Source: Salinimicrobium sp963739625
GTDB lineage: Bacteria; Bacteroidota; Bacteroidia; Flavobacteriales; Flavobacteriaceae
Length of the DNA stretch: 64,000 nucleotides
Direction: 5' to 3'
Assembly (NCBI GenBank): GCA_963739625.1
Contig: CAVUAU010000007.1
Span: 62,001 to 126,000 of the forward strand
The position numbers and the translations under genes were made by a program. Below, in pieces: positions 25,781-34,158 of the stretch. The notes beneath the pieces were generated by a model that was given only the letters and a program-made list of their open reading frames with translations, was not told where the DNA came from and ran no database searches. Numbering within the stretch: position 1 is the first letter of the stretch; every line of letters begins with the position of its first letter.

Positions 25781-27283
25781 TTACATCCAGGCTTTATTGG
25801 TACTTTCTATTTTATACAGCACATAATTTAGAAGTGGCCTCACCTGTTCCTCTTTTACAACATTAAAAGAAATATCACCTGCAGCCGAGTGAAAAGTAAG
25901 ATTCACGATCCCTCTCCTTTTATACCAAAGCGGTTGTTGCACCGAAACAGCCTGCAACCTAAACATCTCCAAAAATTGCTTTTTTCGCACCCATATCCCC
26001 GAGTGTTTCACCAGAAAATCATCAGAAATATACAACCTGAGACTCTTGTAGTAGAAGTAGCTGTAGATGGCCATTAGCACCAGGTAGATTGACGCTACTA
26101 ACCCAATCATTCCCAAAGAAAGAAAATCTCTGTAAAAGTAACCCAACAGCAAGCCGAGGAACAGCGGGATCATCCCGCGGCTTATTTTTCTTATGAGCAT
26201 TAACTTATTTGGCTTGATCTTGTGCAGGCACTCGATCTCACTTCCAAAAAAGTAATTTTTCACCTGCGTTACGATCTCCTGCGGCAGGCCCGGCACTATG
26301 ATCTTGCTCTTATTGACATCATCCCGGCTGCTCGCCAGCGCGATCTTTAACTTGTAGAGCCCCAGTTTTTTCTGAAGAGGATTCGTGAGCACCTGCAACA
26401 GCTGAATTCGGCTGGCCTTGAGATTGACGCGGGTATTATTCCGAAGGCCCATCTCCACCTGCAGCGAATCCCTGAATTTTTTGAGACTGAGGTCGTAGTA
26501 TTTGATCAACGTTTCTCCTATGGTGATGAACATCCCGATGAGAAGAAGGAAAATGATAAAAATGAAAGAACCCCGGCTAAGAAATTCAGACTGCGGGACC
26601 GTCCCCGGCAAAGTATCCTCCAGCATAAATTGCTCCCGCAGGGTAAAATAAAAAGCGACGATAATGCCCACCCCTCGAAGGTAATTGGAGGTAAGCCCCA
26701 ACTTAATGAGTGTCAAAAACGGCACTTTATACTCCCATTGAGGAACGGCCGTTACAGATTCCTGCTCGATTTCTTCCGCTCCGGCTTCTTCGGAAATTGC
26801 CCCTGTTTGCTCCTTTTTCAGATCCATCAGCCGGTCTGCGAGCGCGTTGGCTTTTTCTTCGGAAAGCGCCTTGATCTCTACCTCCTTCTCTCCGCTTCCG
26901 GCAGTTTCAATTACTACACTGTAGACACCAATAACCCGCTGCAGGATTGATCTTCTAAAGTTTACCTGCTGAATTTTTCCGAAGGGAATATTAGTGACAT
27001 CAGACTCGAAAACCCCTTTTTCGAGCACAAATTCCTTGTTTTTTTCATCGATATGAAACTTAAACTTCAGGAAAGAAAGAATACTGTAGCCCAACAGCAC
27101 AAGTAAAATGAGAACTGAAGCGAGGATGATTAGAAAAACCGTTCTTTGATCTGTCTCCCTTATCAAAAAGAAAATGATGACCACCCACAGGTTTCTTATA
27201 AGCCTGTAAAGTGACGTTGCAAAAATAAGGACCAGCCCGGCCTGCGATTGTCGCTGCGGAACTGAAAAGTCATAATCAGACAT
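25781..27283 (-). CDS. Membrane protein with PH-like (bacterial PH/DUF304) domains, YdbT type
   Basis: 500 residues with three pairs of hydrophobic segments near residues 15-65, 200-260 and 365-400, each followed by a bacterial PH-like (bPH2) stretch (KNKEFVLEKGVFESDVTNIP; RLYISDDFLVKHSGIWVRKK). Proteins of this type pair with a small YdbS-like partner, which is exactly what lies upstream with an 8-base overlap. In Bacillus the YdbS/YdbT pair is tied to resistance to some bacteriocins; here the role is unknown. Confidence 0.82.
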   Translation of the reverse strand: MSDYDFSVPQRQSQAGLVLIFATSLYRLIRNLWVVIIFFLIRETDQRTVFLIILASVLILLVLLGYSILSFLKFKFHIDEKNKEFVLEKGVFESDVTNIPFGKIQQVNFRRSILQRVIGVYSVVIETAGSGEKEVEIKALSEEKANALADRLMDLKKEQTGAISEEAGAEEIEQESVTAVPQWEYKVPFLTLIKLGLTSNYLRGVGIIVAFYFTLREQFMLEDTLPGTVPQSEFLSRGSFIFIIFLLLIGMFITIGETLIKYYDLSLKKFRDSLQVEMGLRNNTRVNLKASRIQLLQVLTNPLQKKLGLYKLKIALASSRDDVNKSKIIVPGLPQEIVTQVKNYFFGSEIECLHKIKPNKLMLIRKISRGMIPLFLGLLLGYFYRDFLSLGMIGLVASIYLVLMAIYSYFYYKSLRLYISDDFLVKHSGIWVRKKQFLEMFRLQAVSVQQPLWYKRRGIVNLTFHSAAGDISFNVVKEEQVRPLLNYVLYKIESTNKAWM

Positions 27284-27800
27284 GGCCGGACATTCTGTTA
27301 GAAAGTTCCTCCTTCAGGGAAAAGGCAGTTTCGGGCAAGAGCGCGGGAATATCAAGGTCGCTGCCCGAGCCACCGGCGGTAAAGATCCTGAGGGTCGCAA
27401 GCTTCAATGTCTTGTCAATTACTCCTCTTTCTACAGAGACATGTTGTATGCGATTGAAAGGCACTACAGTGGTCTTCTGGAATAAAAATCCGCGTCTAAA
27501 AATGATGTCCTTCTCCCGAAGCGCATAGCCGTTGCGCTTCATAAGTTGATAATTGCTGAAATATGACCAACCAAAAATGACAAAAAACAGCAGGATCAAG
27601 GCGAGTAAATATCCGCGGAAATCTTCAAGAAAGCTGTAAGCAATAACAGCCGCTCCCATGAAAAACAGAAAGCTTATTGTGGTGCTAATGTGAAGCTTTA
27701 GAAGGTATTTTGGAGCAAGTGAAAGCAGCTCCACTTCCTCATATTTGGGAAGCGCGCTTACGTCCACCTGTAAGTTTGAAAAATGGTCTATGGAATCCAT
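27276..27800 (-). CDS. Small PH-domain membrane protein, YdbS type
   Basis: 174 residues: two adjacent transmembrane segments (residues about 38-80) followed by a bPH2 domain (EKDIIFRRGFLFQKTTVVPF, then NRIQHVSVERG). It overlaps the downstream larger PH gene by 8 bases and the upstream menB by 13 bases, so all three are one transcript. The link with menB may be simple cotranscription. Confidence 0.83.
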   Translation of the reverse strand: MDSIDHFSNLQVDVSALPKYEEVELLSLAPKYLLKLHISTTISFLFFMGAAVIAYSFLEDFRGYLLALILLFFVIFGWSYFSNYQLMKRNGYALREKDIIFRRGFLFQKTTVVPFNRIQHVSVERGVIDKTLKLATLRIFTAGGSGSDLDIPALLPETAFSLKEELSNRMSGHV

Positions 27801-28628
27801 TTCTTTTCGAAATTCGGTTTTCTTTTTTCCAGAAAGGCGTTCCTTCCTTCTTTGGCTTCATCGGTCATATAGGCCAATCTTGTTGCTTCTCCCGCAAAAA
27901 CCTGCTGGCCAACCATTCCGTCATCGGTAAGGTTCATTGCGAACTTCAGCATCTTGATTGATGTTGGCGATTTGGCCAGGATCTCCTGCGCCCATTCGTA
28001 AGCAGTATCTTCCAGTTCTTTATGCGGAATAACGGCATTCACCATTCCCATATCGAAAGCTTCCTGCGCTGAATAATTTCTTCCCAAAAAGAAGATCTCC
28101 CGGGCCCTTTTCTGCCCCACCATCTTCGCCAGGTAAGCAGAACCATAACCACCGTCAAAGCTGGTTACATCTGCATCTGTTTGTTTAAAGATCGCGTGTT
28201 CTTTGCTGGCGAGGGTGAGGTCGCAAACCACGTGCAGGCTGTGTCCACCTCCTACTGCCCACCCGGGCACTACCGCGATCACCGCCTTTGGCATAAACCT
28301 TATCAACCTTTGCACCTCAAGAATGTTTAGTCGATGCATTCCGTCTTCGCCTACATAGCCCTGGTGGCCGCGCGCTTTTTGGTCGCCGCCGCTGCAAAAG
28401 GAATAGACGCCGTCTTTAGGCGAAGGGCCTTCAGCAGAAAGTAAAACCACTCCTATTGAAGTGTCTTCGTTCGCATCGTAGAACGCGTCATACAATTCAC
28501 TAGTGGTCTTTGGCCTGAAAGCATTTCTTACCTCGGGCCTGTTAAAAGCAATGCGCGCCACGCCATTGCATCTTTTTATAGGTGATATCTTCGTATTCTT
28601 TTGCTGTTTTCCAGTCTATACTTGCCAT
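27788..28628 (-). CDS. menB: 1,4-dihydroxy-2-naphthoyl-CoA synthase, frameshifted as written
   Basis: Crotonase-fold enzyme closing the naphthoquinone ring in menaquinone synthesis. The family motifs YSFCSGGDQKARGHQGYV, GWAVGGGHSLHVVCDLTLAS and TSFDGGYGSAYLA are intact. The start ATG at 28628 gives MASIDWKTAKEYEDITYKK, but then the frame runs out. Dropping one base near 28571 joins it to CNGVARIAFNRPEVRNAFRP, the conserved family sequence. Total length about 279 residues, as expected. A single inserted base in an A-run is the likely cause. Confidence 0.9.
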
Positions 28629-28680
28629 GATCATAAATTTCAGTAAAAATAAAGTTTTCTTACAAGAAAGGCTAAACAAA

Positions 28681-28708
28681 AAAGGTCCGCCTTTAAAGAC
28701 GGACCTTT
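28681..28708 (-). terminator. Terminator of DUF2059 gene
   Basis: AAAGGTCCG pairs with CGGACCTTT around a short A/T-rich loop, with a T-run beyond it on the minus strand. It also insulates menB from the upstream gene. Confidence 0.8.
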
Positions 28709-28731
28709 GCTGAATTTTTTTCCGAAGAAAA

Positions 28732-29139
28732 TTATTGCTGCATGTACTTCATCATAATTGGCTGCAGTTGCTGCCCCCACTCCTGACCTATTTCCATTCC
28801 TTTCCGGGTAAGTTCGGGCGTGATCGCAACCATTTTTTCACCCACAGGGCTGTGGTAAAAAGCGAGGATCTGGTCGATTTCGGCTTCAGTAAAATTCTCC
28901 ATATACACTTTTGCCAGACGTTCGTAGATGTCATCAAGGCTTGCCATCATTTCCTTTTTAAAGGCCTCCCGGTTGTTTTCGGGTACCATTTTCACCAGAG
29001 GATCAAGCATGATGTCAAACTGCTGTCCCGATGTCATTTGAATTAGTTGAGTAGCCTTTTGTTCAAAGTTTCCGTTTTCCTGAGCCTGGGATTGGTACCC
29101 GATGCACATCAGGAAAAATACAAATAATAATTTTTTCAT
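28732..29139 (-). CDS. Secreted DUF2059 protein
   Basis: 135 residues. The start at 29139 gives signal peptide MKKLLFVFFLMCIGYQSQAQ; an ATG at 29247 would add 36 non-signal residues and was not chosen. The helical body with AEIDQILAFYHSPVGEKMVA is the DUF2059 hallmark. Function unknown. Single gene with its own terminator. Confidence 0.82.
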   Translation of the reverse strand: MKKLLFVFFLMCIGYQSQAQENGNFEQKATQLIQMTSGQQFDIMLDPLVKMVPENNREAFKKEMMASLDDIYERLAKVYMENFTEAEIDQILAFYHSPVGEKMVAITPELTRKGMEIGQEWGQQLQPIMMKYMQQ

Positions 29140-29305
29140 GATTAGATTTTGATTGACGGCTAAAATAGAATAATTATTCAATAGTTGCGATAGGTCACGG
29201 TGTTTGGTACGGAAGATTTTCGCCTCTGGATAAAGAAACTTGCTCAACAGGCATTCTTTTACAATATTTGTATGGTTTTTGATTCTAAGGAATAAAACTT
29301 CTTAA

Positions 29306-29795
29306 ATGAAACATTCGCTTGTCATACTGGGGCTGCTGTTTTGCTCTTTCTCGGGCTTTGCACAGGAATTCAAAGTTCCCGAGGCCATTTCTTTCAGCAA
29401 GGCTGCCGATTTTGGCCTTGGACAAAGAAGTGTTCCCAGTCTGTCATTTTTGGCACCCGAAATTCCCTCTCAAAACCTGAGCCTTCGGGAAGTGAACTGG
29501 AATAAAGAAGTAAAACGTGAGGTGAATTTAGTAGCGATGATGGAACAGCAACGCTATGAAACTCAAAGCGCCTATATCGAATTGGATTTTGGAGCACCAC
29601 AACTACAGAATTCAGAAAAAGGTATGATCAACATCACCAACCAAATCTCCGTCTACGGCAGGGATAAGAATTATGATCCCTTTACAGGAAAATCTTTAAA
29701 CCCCGCCTTACGCGAAGCCCAATCGGGTCTTGTTTAAAGGAAATTACTCGCCGTACACCGGCCGCAGCTACTACAATCCTTACTCCTGTTATTAG
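29306..29795 (+). CDS. Small secreted protein of unknown function, frameshifted as written
   Basis: Signal peptide MKHSLVILGLLFCSFSGFAQ. The body has no domain I recognise; it contains YETQSAYIELDFGAP and YGRDKNYDPFTGKSLNPA. As written it stops at 29737 after an aberrant LREAQSGLV. Dropping one T near 29708 gives NPAYAKPNRVLFKGNYSPYT, then GRSYYNPYSCY and a stop at 29795, a far more natural end that overlaps the convergent cvfB-like stop by 4 bases. The YxPFTGK and YSPYTGRSYYNP motifs echo each other. Confidence 0.6.
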
Positions 29796-30628
29796 TCTCT
29801 TTTCAGGTAAATACCTTCATCGGTAATGTTCACAAGGCGCTGCTTGTAAAGATTGCCTATCGCCCTTTTAAAGCTTTTCTTGCTCATTTGCAGCTGCTTC
29901 TGAATTTCATCGGGAGAGGATTTATCAGTCAGCGGCAAAAATCCACCTTTAAGCTCAAGATGTGTGAGTACATCTTTTGCGTTGGGTTCTATGCTTCTAT
30001 AGCCGGGCCTTTGCAGCGTAATATCTATTTTCCCGTCGGGACGCGTTTTTTTCACGTAGCCCTTCAGCCGATCGCCGGTTTGTAGTTTTTGAAAAACATC
30101 GTCGTCATAAACTAGCCCCTGGTGGAGCTCATTTACGATCACGTTCCAACCCAATTCAGTTTTATTGCTCACGATAAGATTAACCTCTTCAAAAGGTTCA
30201 ATGGTAAGTTCAGAATTCGTAAGAAAATTGTTCACTTTGCTTGAAGCCACCAGTCGCCCGGTAAGTTCATCCAGATAGCAGAAAACAAGATAGCGGTCGC
30301 CTTTTCGCATTTTGCTTACCTGCTCCTTAAAAGGCACGAAAAGGTGTTTTTCAAGCCCCCAATCCAGGAAAGCGCCAATTTCTGAAACTTCCACACACTT
30401 CAGATAACCAAACTCATCCAGCTTCACGAAAGGCTTCAACGTAGTCGCCACCGGCCTTTCCTCGTGATCCAGGTAAACGAAAACCTCGATCTCGTCCTCC
30501 AGCTCAAAAGCCGCAGGTTTGTATTTGTTAGGCAGCAATACCTCATTGCCGTCGTCATCCTTCAGGAAAAGTCCGGGCTCCGTGTCTCTGTCAATCTTCA
30601 GCGTGTGGTATTCACCAATAGCAAGCAT
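29792..30628 (-). CDS. CvfB-like S1 RNA-binding protein
   Basis: 278 residues, cytoplasmic. Tandem S1-like barrels: SEIGAFLDWGLEKHLFVPFK in the second, and GDRLKGYVKKTRPDGKIDIT in the third. The C-terminal winged-helix-like segment (SPDEIQKQLQMSKKSFKRAI) completes the CvfB/YitL architecture. In Firmicutes CvfB binds RNA and affects virulence genes; here the role is unknown. It starts at an ATG just after a good promoter box. Confidence 0.87.
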   Translation of the reverse strand: MLAIGEYHTLKIDRDTEPGLFLKDDDGNEVLLPNKYKPAAFELEDEIEVFVYLDHEERPVATTLKPFVKLDEFGYLKCVEVSEIGAFLDWGLEKHLFVPFKEQVSKMRKGDRYLVFCYLDELTGRLVASSKVNNFLTNSELTIEPFEEVNLIVSNKTELGWNVIVNELHQGLVYDDDVFQKLQTGDRLKGYVKKTRPDGKIDITLQRPGYRSIEPNAKDVLTHLELKGGFLPLTDKSSPDEIQKQLQMSKKSFKRAIGNLYKQRLVNITDEGIYLKRD

Positions 30629-30645
30629 ATTCTAAAAATTTTGTG

Positions 30646-30653
30646 CAAAGGTA
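30646..30653 (-). promoter_or_regulatory. Candidate -7 box of cvfB-like gene
   Basis: TACCTTTG on the minus strand, 17 bases before the ATG at 30628, is a perfect TAnnTTTG. It suggests that this gene is transcribed separately from menD. Confidence 0.6.
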
Positions 30654-30674
30654 CTTTAATTTCGGCGGCTTTTG

Positions 30675-32409
30675 TTAGTCTTTCATAAAGCTGAAATAAT
30701 TCAGCAAAACCTCATCATTTACCTTACGTGGAGTGAAAATTTCCAGCAGCCTTGGCTTTTCTGAAGTGTCAAAAAAGCCGTTTAGCGCCTGCTCTATTTC
30801 TTCGGAAGAACTTGCCGAAGCATAATCAAAACCGTAAAGCTCGCACAGCGGCTTCGCCTTCATATCGTGAACGGTTTCAAAATAGGTATCAAATGTTTCT
30901 GAATTCTTGTTCCCCGGCAGTATCCTGAAAATGCCACCTCCATGATTGTTTAAGAATAATGATCCTGAAGTTCTTCGGAATATAATTGTTCCATAAGGCA
31001 TTGCTGTCGTAGAAAAAGCTAAGGTCGCCGGTGATCATCAGCACCGGTTCTTCTGAAGTCATTGCAGCTCCTACCGAAGTAGAAATACTGCCGTCAATGC
31101 CGCTGGTGCCACGATTGCAGTAGATCTTGAGGCTCTCATCCCACTTGAACAGCTGCGCATACCTGATGGTCGAACTGTTTGCCAGGTGAAGCACATGATT
31201 TTTTGGCATTTTTGGAACTACTAATTGCATCGCCTTCAGGTCAGAATACGGGATCTCGTTCATGTATTCCTCGTGCCTTTTCTGTCTTTTGCTGCGCATG
31301 TTCTGCCAGAATTTCCCGTAAGTGCTTTCTGTTTTTTCTGTTAGCGGAAGGAAATTCTCAAAAAAGGAATTCACCGAAGTCTCAAAATGTTTGTTCAGCG
31401 AAAAGAAGGTGTTATATGCTTTTTTTGGATCGACATGCCAGTGCTGCTTGGGGTTGTAATTCCGCAGGAAAGCCTTGATCTTTTTAGAAACGATCATTCC
31501 GCCGAAAGTGAGCAGAATATCGGGCTGTAGCGCCTCGAACAGCTCTTCTTTATTGTCATCTTTCTCAATAGGACCAATAATTGTGTCTATCCGCGTGAAG
31601 AACTGCGGCTGCTGCACGTTGGAAGTGGTTTCGGTAAACACAATAACCGACTCATCTTTAGCCAGTTCTTCCAGAAATCTTTGTTCTATGGAATTTGGCT
31701 GCTCCACGCCCACGATGACCATCTTGCGTTTGGCCCTGTTCCAATAATCGGCATAGGCCTGCAGCTGGTTCTTTGAATAGGTTCTCTCGATGATCTCGGG
31801 CAGGATCTGCAGTGGGTTCACCTCCACGTCCTCCACCATCTCATAAAGCGGCTCATAGAACGGCACATTGATATGCACGGGGCCTTTTCCTTCAATGGCC
31901 TTGTTCAGGGCCAGGTTGATCTCGCGCTCGTTGTGCCGCTGAGACTCGAACTGCTTTTGCTGCAGTTTCTTGTCTTCGGAAGAATTTTCCATGACCACTT
32001 CAGAATACAAATTGGCCGAATACAAAATATGATTCTCAAAAACGTTCTTTTGACGGATGGTTTGCCCGTCGCCAATGTCGATGCGCTCAATAGGCCTGTC
32101 GGCAGAGATCACCACCAGCGGAATGTCGCTGTAAAAGGCTTCGGCTACCGCGGGATAATAGTTCAACAAAGCCGAACCCGAGGTACACACAACCGCCACC
32201 GGCTTTTGCAGCTGTTGCGCCATGCCAATGGCTACAAAAGCAGCGCAACGTTCATCGACTATGCTATAGGTTTTTATGTTGGGATTCCATGCAAAGCCGT
32301 TGGTCAATGGCGCGTTTCTGGAGCCTGGAGAGATGACGACATGGTCGATACCTTTGGCTTCACAAAGTGCGACTATAGATCTTGCAACGGGTATTTTAGG
32401 GTATTTCAT
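30675..32409 (-). CDS. menD: SEPHCHC synthase, frameshifted as written
   Basis: Thiamine-diphosphate enzyme making 2-succinyl-5-enolpyruvyl-6-hydroxy-3-cyclohexene-1-carboxylate in menaquinone synthesis. Visible motifs: HVVISPGSRNAPLT, CTSGSALLNYYPAVAEA, VISADRPIERID and GTSGIDGSISTSVGAA. Near 30950 the frame breaks inside the ThDP region: it reads RIIILKQSWRW as written but RIIILNNHGGGIFRILPG after dropping one A of an AAA run. It then runs to a normal end (FSFMKD), about 577 residues in all. The gene follows menF across a 54-base gap that contains a large palindrome. Confidence 0.92.
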
Positions 32410-32422
32410 TCTGATATATTGG

Positions 32423-32462
32423 AGACCTCACAGCCCCGATAGCTATCGGGACTGTGAGGTCT
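32423..32462. repeat. 40-bp near-perfect palindrome between menF and menD
   Basis: Two 20-base arms, AGACCTCACAGC... and ...CTGTGAGGTCT, meet at a CCCGATAGCTATCGGG core; only one base pair fails. It begins one base after the menF stop and ends 13 bases before the menD start. It has the look of a dispersed palindromic repeat, and as RNA would make a very stable hairpin within the operon. Confidence 0.85.
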
Positions 32463-32463
32463 G

Positions 32464-33646
32464 TTAAAATAATACTTTTTTCATGGTGCCGGCCTTATTC
32501 ACCGTCTCCTCCCACTCCGCCTCGGGACTGGAATCTTTTGTGATCCCGCCACCAATATAAAGCGCTGCAGCCTCACCTTCGAGCTTCATACACCGCAAAT
32601 TTACAAAGAGTGCGGTTTCTTTTTTCACCGTTCTGTAGGCCAGGTTCTCCACGTTCCTTTTGTTTCGGGAGCGATTGCTGCTGCTTTGCAGGTTGAGCTC
32701 GCCCAGAAATCCGGTGTAGAATTCCCGGTCATAATTCTCTTCGGAAAGTATGAATTTTTTCGCCTTTTCCTTCGGAAGCCCGCAAACTGCAGGGGTTGGA
32801 TGCAGGGCAGAAATGAGTATTTTCAAACCCCTATCTTCAGGAGAATTTCTGCTTCCCGGTTTTGGAATTTGGAAATTTGGAATTTGGAATTTTACCGGTT
32901 ATATCCGTTCTAATGTGCAAAAGATTACCTGCTTTTGCAGTATAAGGTTCTGAGCTCTCGACTTCGCTCGAGCTGACACCGGATTTTATCAGATTTTCCA
33001 GAATAGAATCTGTAACAAACTGTTGTTCCTGCCGCTCTTTTTCTCCCCAATTAACATCCATACTTCCCGTGAACTTCTGCGTTCCCGCGAGAGCCATGGT
33101 TTTAAAGCTGCTGCCTTCAAGCTTCAGCAGGGTTTCGGGCGTTGCGCCCAGCCACAGTCCCACCTGCGGATGGTACCACAGATAAACGAAAGCGGTTGGA
33201 TAAGCTAGCAGCAATTCCTGAAAAAGTTGCACGGGATCCTGCTCCTGCAGTCGCACTTGCTCTTTCCGCGACAGCACCACCTTTTGCAGCGCTCCGGAAT
33301 CCAGTTCCAAAAGGCTTTTTTTGACAAGGGAGATATGTTGCTGCTTTTCAGCTTCGGAAGCTTTAGAATTTAAAGCACCCGAATTTCCCCTTTTTGGCAC
33401 TTTAAGTTTTGAGGTGTCAAAAATGGTTTTTTCAGAGCCTTCTTCAGGAATAAGAATGGCCGGCTTTTCTGCATCAAAAGGGGCAAAAACAAATCCGCTT
33501 TCGCTAAAATCTTCAGAAGTAAAAAGTTCCGCATTCCGCTGAAAAAAAGCAACTCCGCCGTTGCTTTCTGGTTTTCGGTAGGCAACAAAAGGCAGGTTTT
33601 GATCATAATGCTTCCGAAGCCTTTCAAAAATGGCATTTTCAGGCAT
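32464..33646 (-). CDS. menF: Isochorismate synthase, frameshifted inside a heptamer repeat
   Basis: Chorismate-binding enzyme opening the menaquinone pathway. Motifs: KVVLSRKEQV, LGATPETLLKLEG, TMALAGTQKFTG, SEPYTAKAGNLLHIRTDITG, then ALHPTPAVCGLPKEKA and YIGGGITKDSSPEAEWEET in the second frame. The break lies in a (GGAATTT)-type repeat at 32864-32892, where one unit has eight bases. Removing that base restores the frame through PGSRNSPEDRGLKILISALH. The repeat sits in the linker between two conserved blocks. Total about 393 residues. The start overlaps the menI stop by one base (TAATG). Confidence 0.88.
32864..32892. repeat. Heptamer repeat GGAATTT inside menF
   Basis: Four units: GGAATTT, GGAAATTT, GGAATTT, GGAATTT. 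The second is one base longer. Four perfect copies of the same heptamer occur at 45036-45063. Confidence 0.9.
32952..32978. repeat. Flavobacterial TCGAG-type repeat inside menF
   Basis: CTCGACTTCGCTCGAG core flanked by GAGCT and CTGACA, a hairpin-forming word of a kind known as a common intergenic repeat in flavobacteria. Here it is translated as part of GVSSSEVESSEP. A related copy is at 38244-38294. Confidence 0.55.
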
Positions 33647-34068
33647 TAATCTTTCTTTTTTGGAAGGGTGATGGTGGTGAGTTTCACCAGGGAAATCAAA
33701 TTATCGTCCTCATCGGTGATCCTGATATCCCAAAGCTGGGTGGTTCGGCCTTTATGGATATAAGTAGCCTTTGCAAAAACATAACCTTCAGAAATGCTTT
33801 TTATATGGTTGGCAGAAATTTCAATTCCGCGAACGTAATAATCATCAGTATTTAAGAAAACGAAGCTGGCCATACTTCCAACAGTTTCGGCCAGGGCTGC
33901 TGTAGCGCCTCCATGCAGCACGCCATCCGGCTGATGCACTCTTGGCGTCACCGGCATTCTTGCCACCACATAATCATCGCCTACCTCGGTAAACTCGATT
34001 TCCAGGGTTTCCATGAGCGTGTTAGGACACATTTTTTTTGACAGCTCCAGCATTTCCTCCTTGGTCAT
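33646..34068 (-). CDS. menI: Hotdog-fold (PaaI/MenI-type) thioesterase
   Basis: 140 residues from the ATG at 34068 (MTKEEMLELSKKMCPNTLME); an ATG at 34110 would run back into the terminator hairpin of the preceding gene. Core motif VLHGGATAALAETVGSMASF and RTTQLWDIRITDEDDNLISL are typical of PaaI-like hotdog thioesterases. Its one-base overlap with menF and the menD/menB neighbourhood suggest hydrolysis of 1,4-dihydroxy-2-naphthoyl-CoA, hence menI; this assignment is by context. Confidence 0.8.
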   Translation of the reverse strand: MTKEEMLELSKKMCPNTLMETLEIEFTEVGDDYVVARMPVTPRVHQPDGVLHGGATAALAETVGSMASFVFLNTDDYYVRGIEISANHIKSISEGYVFAKATYIHKGRTTQLWDIRITDEDDNLISLVKLTTITLPKKKD

Positions 34069-34110
34069 AATCGAGTTTGGTTTTTTGGGAAGGTAAAGAT
34101 ACAAAAGCAA

Positions 34111-34134
34111 AAGCTGCCTGGAAACAGGCAGCTT
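34111..34134 (-). terminator. Terminator of lipoprotein A4
   Basis: AAGCTGCCTG/CAGGCAGCTT, a 10-bp perfect stem with a GAAA loop, between the A4 stop and the menI start. A T-rich stretch follows on the minus strand. Confidence 0.82.
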
Positions 34135-34158
34135 CTCAAAAATTAAACATTATTCTTC

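Noticed and set aside
30675..33646. Loss of menaquinone synthesis through menD and menF mutation
   Set aside because: Each break is a single base whose removal restores fully conserved sequence, and similar insertions occur in unrelated genes across the window.
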